This document shows positions 58,154-64,000 of a DNA stretch of 64,000 nt, piece by piece. Position numbers and translations under genes: made by a program. This DNA comes from Gemmiger formicilis (GTDB lineage Bacteria; Bacillota; Clostridia; Oscillospirales; Ruminococcaceae). The notes beneath the pieces are model-generated. The model was given only the letters and a program-made list of their open reading frames with translations. It was not told where the DNA came from and did no database searches. Position 1 is the first letter of the stretch, and the number at the start of each line of letters is the position of its first letter. Where the stretch lies: positions 62,001 to 126,000 of the forward strand of contig NZ_FUYF01000006.1 of NCBI RefSeq assembly GCF_900167555.1, given 5' to 3'.

Positions 58154-58471
58154 TCAGTTGGCGCTGTTCAGGCGGTAGCCGACCTTGTAGACGGTCTGGA
58201 TGTCGTTTTGCAGGCCGAGCTTGCGGCGCAGGCGGTTGATATGTACGTCCACGGTGCGGCTCTCGCCGATAAAGGCGTAGCCCCAGGCAGCCTCGAGCAG
58301 CTGGCTGCGACTTAAAGCTGTGTCGCAGTGGGTCACGAGCACGGCCAGCAGGGCGAACTCCCGCGGGGTCAGCAGCAGCTCATGCCCGGCGCGGGATACG
58401 CGGTGGGCGGTAAGGTCAACGGCAAGGTCTTTATACAGAATATCCTGTTTGCGGTTTATGATGGGATTCAT
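58154..58471 (-). CDS. Orphan winged-helix DNA-binding protein (response-regulator output domain alone)
   Basis: A 105-residue protein consisting of the OmpR/PhoB-type winged helix only: LLLTPREFALLAVLV, SRSQLLEAAWGY and RTVDVHINRLRRKLG with KVGYRLN at the end. There is no receiver domain or space for one: a -10 TATAAT lies at 58520-58525 and AAGGAGGC precedes the ATG. It is either a domain-loss regulator or a constitutive repressor/activator. Confidence 0.82.
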   Translation of the reverse strand: MNPIINRKQDILYKDLAVDLTAHRVSRAGHELLLTPREFALLAVLVTHCDTALSRSQLLEAAWGYAFIGESRTVDVHINRLRRKLGLQNDIQTVYKVGYRLNSAN

Positions 58472-58692
58472 AGCGGGGCCTCCTTCCGGCAGGATGTTTT
58501 TTGAAAGGGTGTACTATCTATTATAACGACAAATGTTTCCGAGTTGTTACAAAATGCGGGAAAATTTGGACGGAATTTTGACATTTGTTTAAAAATAGAC
58601 GGAAAAGTTGGTGACTGGGGCGAACGGGCTGGACCCTTCCGGCCATTGCTGCGCTCGGCCACCTCCCCTGAAAGGGGAGGCTTAGCCGCCGG

Positions 58693-58825
58693 TTTTCCAC
58701 ATTTCAACAAACCCTGTCTATCGTGCTATTTTGTGGGTTTGCACGGGGTTTTCCACAGTTTCAACATGGTTTTCCACATTTCCACAGTGGAAAGATGTCG
58801 AAAACCTGTGCAAAATGTGGAGAAA
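58693..58825. promoter_or_regulatory. Cluster of DnaA-box-like sequences
   Basis: TTTTCCACA at 58693-58701, 58749-58757 and 58770-58778, then the palindrome TTTCCACAGTGGAAA (58779-58793) and TGTGGAGAAA on the other strand (58816-58825). Each is one base from the TTATCCACA consensus. Not an origin by context (no dnaA/dnaN), but possible DnaA binding sites. Confidence 0.4.
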
Positions 58826-58884
58826 GCCCGCAGAAGCCCGCCGCGGCGGGATTTTTTGCGGTTCGTTCAAAGTTGCTTCACACG

Positions 58885-58913
58885 TTGTTCATTTTTTGGG
58901 AGCATGCTATAAT
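58885..58913 (+). promoter_or_regulatory. ftsH promoter
   Basis: TTGTTC 58885-58890, 17-base spacer with TGC, TATAAT 58908-58913 (extended -10). Confidence 0.75.
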
Positions 58914-58944
58914 AGTTACAAAAGATAAGGAGGAGGCATTCCCT

Positions 58945-60834
58945 ATGAAAGAGACGACACAGCCGCCGAAGGACCCCAAAAAGAAGCTTTGGATCGGCTA
59001 TGCGATCATTCTGGCCATCGTTATTTTAAGCAATGTTTTCCTGTTCCCGGCTTTGATGCAGGCGAGCGTGAAAAGCGTGAACTACAGCACCTTCCTGCAA
59101 ATGCTGGAGAGCAAGGAGCTGGCCACCGTCCAGATCGAAGATCAGCAGATCTACTTTGTGGACAAGAACGACAATTCCTACAAAACCAACGCCATTGCGC
59201 AGGACAACAACCTCGTCACCCGGCTGGAGGATGCGGGGGTGGAGTTCGGCACGGTTTATCAGTCGCCCACGATCTGGGATTCGCTGCTGAACCTGCTGAT
59301 CTCGTTCCTGCCGATGATCATCCTGTTCTGGTTCGTCAACCGCTGGGCGTCCAAAAAGATGCAGGAGATGGGCGGTGCCGGCGGCAACGCCATGCTGTTC
59401 GGCGGCAAATCCGGCGCGAAGCAGTACGTAGTGGACGATGAGACCGGCATCAAATTCAACGATGTAGCGGGCGAGGACGAGGCCAAGGAGAGCCTGCAGG
59501 AAATTGTAGACTTCCTGAACAACCCCAAAAAGTATGAGGAGATCGGCGCGAAGATGCCCAAGGGCGTGCTGCTCGTCGGCCCTCCGGGCACCGGCAAAAC
59601 GCTGCTGGCCCGCGCCGTGGCCGGTGAGGCCGGTGTGCCGTTCTTCTCCATCGCCGGCAGTGAGTTTGTGGAGATGTTCGTCGGCATGGGCGCGTCCAAG
59701 GTGCGCGACCTGTTCAAGCAGGCAGGTGAAAAAGCGCCCTGCATCGTCTTTATTGATGAGATCGATACGATCGGCAAGAAGCGTGACGGCGGCTCCAACC
59801 TTGGCGGCAACGACGAGCGTGAGCAGACGCTGAACCAGCTGCTGACCGAGATGGACGGCTTTGACGCCACAAAGGGCGTCGTCATCCTGGCGGCGACGAA
59901 CCGCCCGGAATCCCTGGACCCTGCGCTGACCCGCCCGGGCCGTTTTGACCGCCGTGTGCCCGTCGAGCTGCCCGATCTGAAGGGCCGCGAGAGCATCCTG
60001 CGCCTGCACGCTAAGAAAGTCAAGCTCGGCCCCGACTGTGACTTTGGTGTTGTGGCCCGCATGACGCCCGGTGCGTCCGGCGCCGAGCTGGCTAACATCG
60101 TGAACGAGGCCGCGCTCTGCGCTGTGCGCCATCACCGCAAGGCCGTGACCCAGTTCGACCTGCAGGAGGCCGTGGACACGATCCTGGCCGGTGCGCAGAA
60201 GAAGAACAAGATCCTCAACAATAAGGAAAAGTGCATCGTCTCCTACCATGAGGTCGGCCACGCGCTGGTGGCGGCCTTGCAGACGAACAGCGCCCCCGTG
60301 CAGAAAATTACCATTGTGCCGCGCACGTCCGGTGCGCTGGGCTTCACCATGCAGGTGGAGGACGGCGACCACACGCTGATGACGAAAGAGGAGATCCTGA
60401 ACAAGATCGCGACGCTGACCGGAGGACGCGCGGCGGAGGAGCTGATCTTCCACTCCATCACGACGGGCGCGTCGAACGATATTGAGCAGGCCACCAAGCT
60501 GGCCCGCGCACTGGTCACCCGCTACGGCATGACCGAGGATTTCGATATGGTCGCGCTGGAGACTGTGAACAACGCCTACCTGGGCGGCGACGCGAGCCTG
60601 GCCTGCAGCGAGCAGACGGCGGCTCAGGTCGATGCCAAGGTCGTGGAGATCGTACAGGCCGAGCACAAGAAGGCCTACCAGCTGTTGGCCGACAACAAGC
60701 GCAAGCTGGACGAAATTGCCCAGTATCTGTATGAAAAAGAGACGATCTCCGGCGAGGAGTTTATGCGCATTTTGAACGCACAGCCGCAGTTACCGGCGGG
60801 GCCTTCGGCAGATTCCACAAATCAGGCGCAATAA
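58945..60834 (+). CDS. ftsH: ATP-dependent zinc metalloprotease FtsH
   Basis: A 629-residue membrane AAA+ protease that degrades misfolded and regulatory membrane and cytoplasmic proteins. Two helices (about 15-35 and 108-130) flank a small external domain; Walker A GPPGTGKT (212-219), the second region of homology [20 protein letters not shown] and the zinc motif HEVGH (435-439) are intact. AGGAGG lies before ATG 58945. Length normal. Monocistronic with a strong promoter. Confidence 0.96.
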   Translation: MKETTQPPKDPKKKLWIGYAIILAIVILSNVFLFPALMQASVKSVNYSTFLQMLESKELATVQIEDQQIYFVDKNDNSYKTNAIAQDNNLVTRLEDAGVEFGTVYQSPTIWDSLLNLLISFLPMIILFWFVNRWASKKMQEMGGAGGNAMLFGGKSGAKQYVVDDETGIKFNDVAGEDEAKESLQEIVDFLNNPKKYEEIGAKMPKGVLLVGPPGTGKTLLARAVAGEAGVPFFSIAGSEFVEMFVGMGASKVRDLFKQAGEKAPCIVFIDEIDTIGKKRDGGSNLGGNDEREQTLNQLLTEMDGFDATKGVVILAATNRPESLDPALTRPGRFDRRVPVELPDLKGRESILRLHAKKVKLGPDCDFGVVARMTPGASGAELANIVNEAALCAVRHHRKAVTQFDLQEAVDTILAGAQKKNKILNNKEKCIVSYHEVGHALVAALQTNSAPVQKITIVPRTSGALGFTMQVEDGDHTLMTKEEILNKIATLTGGRAAEELIFHSITTGASNDIEQATKLARALVTRYGMTEDFDMVALETVNNAYLGGDASLACSEQTAAQVDAKVVEIVQAEHKKAYQLLADNKRKLDEIAQYLYEKETISGEEFMRILNAQPQLPAGPSADSTNQAQ

Positions 60835-60862
60835 ATTTGTGCGGTTGTTGCTGGTTTGCCCC

Positions 60863-60891
60863 TTGACGGAACCGCTGTGGGCTTGTATGAT
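60863..60891 (+). promoter_or_regulatory. Promoter of the ACP-like gene
   Basis: TTGACG 60863-60868, 17-base spacer, TATGAT 60886-60891. Confidence 0.65.
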
Positions 60892-60929
60892 AAGAACACA
60901 AAACTTCCCAGTGAGAGGGGGAAAACGGA

Positions 60930-61181
60930 ATGACCTTTGAAGAATTGCAGGATCTGCTGGCAGAGCAGTTCAGCTGCGACACGGGCGATTTGAGCCGCGG
61001 CACAGCGCTGGCTGACCTGGGCGCCGACCATGAGGATATGATCGAGCTGGCGTGGGCACTGGGCGAGGCAATCGGCGAGGCAATCGGCGAGGAGATCGAC
61101 GAGAGTGAGCTGAGCGAGGATTTCACCATCGGTGAGCTGTGGCGTTTTGTGCGTGACAAGGAAGAAAACGCACAGGAGTAA
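60930..61181 (+). CDS. Acyl-carrier-like protein without the phosphopantetheine serine
   Basis: An 83-residue acidic four-helix-type protein of ACP length and charge. Where ACPs have the DSL attachment motif, this has GADHEDMIELAW, with no serine. A 12-base tandem repeat gives GEAIGEAIGEE, adding four residues to helix III. GAGAGGGGG precedes ATG 60930. It has its own promoter and terminator. It may have lost the carrier role and act as a binding partner; it could also be an unrelated acidic protein. Confidence 0.7.
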   Translation: MTFEELQDLLAEQFSCDTGDLSRGTALADLGADHEDMIELAWALGEAIGEAIGEEIDESELSEDFTIGELWRFVRDKEENAQE

Positions 61182-61192
61182 AACAAACGAAG

Positions 61193-61218
61193 GGCCTGCC
61201 TTTTGAGGCAGGCCTTTT
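61193..61218 (+). terminator. Terminator of the ACP-like gene
   Basis: GGCCTGCC / GGCAGGCC stem, TTTTGA loop, TTTTT tail. Confidence 0.9.
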
Positions 61219-61256
61219 TGGTATGCAGGTGTGTAAACGAACGGGCGCGCATTCCC

Positions 61257-61334
61257 GTAGGGGCGGATTCCATATCCGCCCGGGAGGTTTGCGGCGGCGC
61301 GAGGTGCGCGGGCGCATATAGAATGCGCCCCTAC
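61257..61334. repeat. Family B dispersed repeat
   Basis: GTAGGGGCGGATTCCATATCCGCCC at the left, GGGCGCATATAGAATGCGCCCCTAC at the right. Confidence 0.85.
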
Positions 61335-61362
61335 GGTCAGGCAGATACGGAAAGCAGGAATC

Positions 61363-62910
61363 ATGAAAAACACAAAAACCAAGCGCATGCTGGCGGTGGC
61401 GGCGCTGCTGGCCGTGGGGCTGGCGCTGATGCTCTACTACGCGGCGCACAAGCAGGGCTACCATGTGGACGAGCTGTACACCTATGAGCTGGCAAACTAT
61501 CCCGGCGGGTTCTACGCGCTGGAGGACGGCTATATGGACAGCTGGCACGACGGCAGCTTTTACAGCGCGGTCCTGACGCCGGGCCGCCCGTTTGACTATA
61601 CCATCCCGTGGAACAACCAGAAGATCGATGTCCACCCGCCGCTCTACTATTGCCTGATCTATACGGCGGAGTCGCTGTTCCCGCAGCTGGGTCTGCCGTG
61701 GGTGGGGCTGCTGCCGAACTTTGTCTGCATCCTGGCGGGCGCGGCGGTGCTGTACTGCACGGCGAAGCGGCTGATCGGGCGGTTCTGGCCCGCGTGGACG
61801 GCGGCGGCCTGCTGGCTGCTCTGCGTCGGCGTGCAGGGCATGGCGGTGTTCACCCGGATGTACAGCCTGATGATGCTGGAGGGCATCGTGCTTTTGTACT
61901 GCCATGTGGTTTTGTGGCAGGCGCTGCAGGCGGGGCAAAAGCCGCCGCGGGCGGTCTGGCCGGGTCTGTTTGCGGTCACAATGGCCGGGGCGCTGACGCA
62001 GTATTTCTTTTTGGTGTTCTGCTTTTTCGTCTGCGGGCTGTTCGGCGTCTGGCTGCTGGCTACGCGGCGGTTCAAGACGGCGGGCGGCTATGTGATCGCC
62101 GAGTTTGCCGCGCTGGCTGCGGCGTATGCGGCCTTCCCCACGATGAAGGCCCATATCTTCTCCGGCTCCCGCGGAAAAGAGGCATTTGCGAGCGTCTTTG
62201 ACCTGTCCGCGCTGGCGGAGTGGGGCAGGAGCATCGGCACGGTGGTGCAGCTGCTGGCGGCCCAGTTCGGCGGGCTTTGGCTGTGGGCTGTGGTTGTGGC
62301 TGCCGCGGCGGTGGTGCTGTGGCGGCGCGGCTGCCGTCTGCGCGGCAATGGCCTGTTTGCCGCCGGGCTGCTGCTGGCGTCGGCGGGGTACGTGGCGCTG
62401 ATCGATAAGGCCGCGCCGTTTGAGGCGGACCGCTACTATGTGGTGATCTACGCCGCTGTGGTGCTGGCTGTGGCTGTGGTGCTGGCCAGGCTGGCCCCGC
62501 AGCACGAGACCCTGCTGCTGCTGGCACTGGTGCCGATCCTTGCGGCGCACCGGACCGACCCCAACGCCTACCTGTATGAGGACGCCGCCCCGCGCAAGGC
62601 TGCGCTGGCCGACACCGAGAGGCTGCCCGCCGTTGTGCTGAACAAGGCGGGGTATGAGGTCGCGCCCGACCTGTTCTTGGAGGAGTTCGCCAAGCGCGAG
62701 GCCGTTGACCAGGCAAGCGGCGAGGACGATGCTGCCAGCCTGCGCGCGGCGGTGGAGAGCCGGGACCTGCACGACGGATTTTTGCTGTACGGCTACAATT
62801 ACGACGCCGCCGTGCTGCGTGCCCTGGCCGAGGATACGCTGGACGTGGAAAAAATCGAGCTTGTGACCGACGGGGAACGGTGCCCGGTGTATTATATTGA
62901 GCTGAAGTGA
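61363..62910 (+). CDS. GT-C type membrane glycosyltransferase (GT39-like)
   Basis: A 515-residue protein with about eleven helices. The first external loop carries YHVDELYTYELANY (acidic active-site pair) and later IDVHPPLYYCLIY, the DxHPPLYY pattern of dolichyl/undecaprenyl-phosphate sugar transferases. The C-terminal ~110 residues are soluble. Donor and acceptor unknown. A weak AAAGCAGG precedes ATG 61363. Confidence 0.78.
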   Translation: MKNTKTKRMLAVAALLAVGLALMLYYAAHKQGYHVDELYTYELANYPGGFYALEDGYMDSWHDGSFYSAVLTPGRPFDYTIPWNNQKIDVHPPLYYCLIYTAESLFPQLGLPWVGLLPNFVCILAGAAVLYCTAKRLIGRFWPAWTAAACWLLCVGVQGMAVFTRMYSLMMLEGIVLLYCHVVLWQALQAGQKPPRAVWPGLFAVTMAGALTQYFFLVFCFFVCGLFGVWLLATRRFKTAGGYVIAEFAALAAAYAAFPTMKAHIFSGSRGKEAFASVFDLSALAEWGRSIGTVVQLLAAQFGGLWLWAVVVAAAAVVLWRRGCRLRGNGLFAAGLLLASAGYVALIDKAAPFEADRYYVVIYAAVVLAVAVVLARLAPQHETLLLLALVPILAAHRTDPNAYLYEDAAPRKAALADTERLPAVVLNKAGYEVAPDLFLEEFAKREAVDQASGEDDAASLRAAVESRDLHDGFLLYGYNYDAAVLRALAEDTLDVEKIELVTDGERCPVYYIELK

Positions 62911-62918
62911 GGGAAAAA

Positions 62919-62944
62919 GGCTTCCCCCCCCCGAGGGGGAAGCT
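62919..62944. repeat. Family A solo hairpin
   Basis: GGCTTCCCCCCCCGAGGGGGAAGCTT with eight C in a row, downstream of the GT39-like gene. Confidence 0.6.
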
Positions 62945-62978
62945 TAGCTTGTAGAAAAAGCCTGTTACCGGAAGATTT

Positions 62979-63112
62979 GTAGGGATGGGTCTTGACCCAT
63001 CCGCACATCTGGCCGCGCGCAGCGCATAAAATCGCGCCGAATGGCGCGCGGTTTTCCCGTCGTGTCGTGCTTTTGGCAAGGCAGCACGGAACGGTCAAGA
63101 CCGTTCCCTACA
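62979..63112. repeat. Family B dispersed repeat, long form
   Basis: TGTAGGGATGGGTCTTGACCCATCC at the left, GGAACGGTCAAGACCGTTCCCTACA at the right; the middle has GCGCGC.ATGGCGCGC hairpins. Confidence 0.8.
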
Positions 63113-63160
63113 AATCTACCGAAAGTTTGCAATATTCCCATTAAGTTTATCGACAGCTCG

Positions 63161-63187
63161 GCCTTCCCCCGCGGGGGAAGGCTTTTT
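63161..63187 (+). terminator. Family A hairpin with T-run
   Basis: GCCTTCCCCC-GC-GGGGGAAGGC followed by TTTTTA, an ideal terminator shape, just upstream of the next gene. Confidence 0.7.
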
Positions 63188-63205
63188 AGAGAAAAGGGGG
63201 CGTGT

Positions 63206-64000
63206 ATGCTTTCTAAAAAAAGAAACGGCTGGCTGTGGGTCGTGATGCTGTTTGCGGTGTGCGCCGTTGTGTACGGGATGCTGAGCAGCTACCCGCGGGA
63301 GCTGGCCGTCTACAGCGACGAGCTGCGGTATCTGGATGTGGCGCGCAGCCTTTTGCAGGGGCGCGGGCTGCGGGTGCGCAATATGCCCAGCGACTACCAG
63401 AAGATTCTATACCCGCTCTGCATCCTGCCGGCGCTGCTGCTGAAAACCACCGCCGCGCAGATCACGGCCATCGGCTGGCTGAACGCCGTATATATGGCAA
63501 GCGCGGTGTTCCCGGCCTATGCGCTGGCACGGGCCATGGACATGAACCGCCACCGCACGGCGTTTCTCGTCGGCGTTACGGCAGTGATGCCCACGATGTC
63601 CGCTGCGAGTACGTTTATGAGCGAGACGGTGTTTCTGCCGCTGTCGCTGTGGCAGGTGTATTTTTTCCTGCGGGCGATGCTGGCAGAGCCGAAGGCCCGC
63701 GTGGGCTGGTGCGCGGCGGCGGGGGCGTTCTGCTACCTGTTGTATCTGAACAAGGAGGTCGCGCTCTATTATCTGATCGCCTGGGTGCTTGTGCGCGCGT
63801 GGGTCTGGTGGCATGACAAGGCGTCGTGGCGGGCGGAGCTGGCCTGCAATGCCGCGCTGCTGGGCAGCTTTCTGGTCTGCTTTCTGCTGGCCAAGGCGAC
63901 GCTGTTCCGCGGGCTGGGCAACTCCTACAACCAGACCGGCTGGCTGACGGCGGCGCAGTGGCGCTTTCTGCCGTTTGCGCTGGTGTGCGACGCGCTGTTT
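63206..64000 (+). CDS. GT-C type membrane glycosyltransferase, 3' truncated by window end
   Basis: The frame is open from ATG 63206 (AAAAGGGGG Shine-Dalgarno at 63192-63200) to the window end: 265 residues, at least six helices. YSDELRYLDVARSLLQGRG follows the first helix, with the acidic residues expected at the active site of GT39-like transferases, and NMPSDYQKILYPLCI comes next. It is likely a functional partner or paralogue of the preceding membrane enzyme. Confidence 0.75.
   Translation, partial: MLSKKRNGWLWVVMLFAVCAVVYGMLSSYPRELAVYSDELRYLDVARSLLQGRGLRVRNMPSDYQKILYPLCILPALLLKTTAAQITAIGWLNAVYMASAVFPAYALARAMDMNRHRTAFLVGVTAVMPTMSAASTFMSETVFLPLSLWQVYFFLRAMLAEPKARVGWCAAAGAFCYLLYLNKEVALYYLIAWVLVRAWVWWHDKASWRAELACNAALLGSFLVCFLLAKATLFRGLGNSYNQTGWLTAAQWRFLPFALVCDALF

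Larger units (their letters stand above)
58472..58944. other. Long divergent regulatory region upstream of ftsH
   Basis: Holds the orphan regulator promoter, a family A half at 58648-58684 (CACCTCCCCTGAAAGGGGAGGC), a cluster of DnaA-box-like sequences (58693-58825) and the ftsH promoter. No gene seen. Confidence 0.55.

Noticed and set aside
59026-60666. A 546-codon frame antisense to ftsH
   Set aside because: Shadow of FtsH; His/Gln/Leu-rich translation without domain signals.
1-64000. tRNA, rRNA, CRISPR arrays, prophage or integrase genes
   Set aside because: No cloverleaf-type or GGTTCGA-CCA pattern outside coding regions, no regularly spaced direct repeats, and no integrase, transposase or phage proteins noticed by reading; a dedicated search was not possible.

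Overview
The window is GC-rich chromosomal DNA (roughly 60% or more by eye) from a low-copy, gut-type Gram-positive anaerobe. SpoIIE, RicT/YaaT, a DarA-type cyclic-di-AMP receptor, a sortase, a CpsB/CpsD/Wzz capsule control module, Shine-Dalgarno-led genes and many TTGNNN-17-TATAAT promoters point to Clostridia. The coding style and the dense GC-rich intergenic palindromes fit Oscillospiraceae (the Faecalibacterium / Gemmiger / Subdoligranulum group); that family assignment is inference. I saw no rRNA, tRNA, CRISPR array, insertion sequence transposase or phage gene.

Layout. 1-18 kb is mostly housekeeping: c-di-AMP receptor, DNA polymerase III delta-prime, RicT, a mini ferredoxin, AroD, a patatin-like lipase, a HAD phosphatase, an ECF S component, BirA, a YfcE phosphodiesterase, RsmI, acylphosphatase, a copper P-type ATPase fused to a CopZ-like domain, GluQ, an M18 aminopeptidase, an HxlR regulator, a small lipoprotein and an M32 carboxypeptidase. 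18-26 kb is a surface region: a GT2, an XRE regulator fused to a desulfoferrodoxin-like domain, a minus-strand operon (sortase, membrane protein, Wzz/CpsC, CpsD kinase, CpsB phosphatase), a wall-anchored-like protein and a TagA/WecG enzyme. 26-28.4 kb is SpoIIE. 29-41.5 kb is a large minus-strand polysaccharide locus with GT-C, GT6, a flippase, GT2, GT11 fucosyltransferase, three GT4 enzymes, a GT-D-like protein and a beta-propeller protein. 41.5-50.9 kb carries a DUF624-like membrane protein, a NPPY methyltransferase, ADP-ribose Nudix, a large HTH regulator, an alpha/beta hydrolase, RidA, an amino-acid ABC importer, a compact peptide/antisense-RNA locus and an FMN alpha-hydroxy-acid dehydrogenase. 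50.9-64 kb has an MFS gene interrupted by TGA and preceded by a leader peptide and terminator, a TetM-like GTPase fused to a NYN (Rae1/YacP) nuclease domain, a two-component system, an orphan winged helix, FtsH, a serine-less ACP-like protein and two GT-C type membrane proteins, the last cut by the window end.

Working together. GT11 (alpha-1,2-fucosyltransferase) and GT6 (the ABO transferase family) sit in one locus with a flippase and other transferases, so a surface glycan with an H/A/B blood-group-like tip is a reasonable prediction. The CpsB/CpsD/Wzz operon would set chain length and export, and the sortase may anchor the neighbouring surface protein.

Three families of dispersed intergenic repeats run through the window: (A) terminator-like palindromes with CTTCCCCC/GGGGGAAG arms, (B) GTAGGG...CCCTAC elements with interchangeable palindromic arms, and (C) AT-rich inverted-repeat elements. 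Several supply stop codons or C-terminal residues to neighbouring genes. The observations I rank highest are the convergent peptide/antisense RNA locus at 49.5-49.8 kb, the TetM-NYN fusion with overlapping divergent promoters and a leader attenuator on the other side, the GT6+GT11 pair, the XRE-desulfoferrodoxin fusion, and the CopA-CopZ fusion with an internal ribosome binding site.
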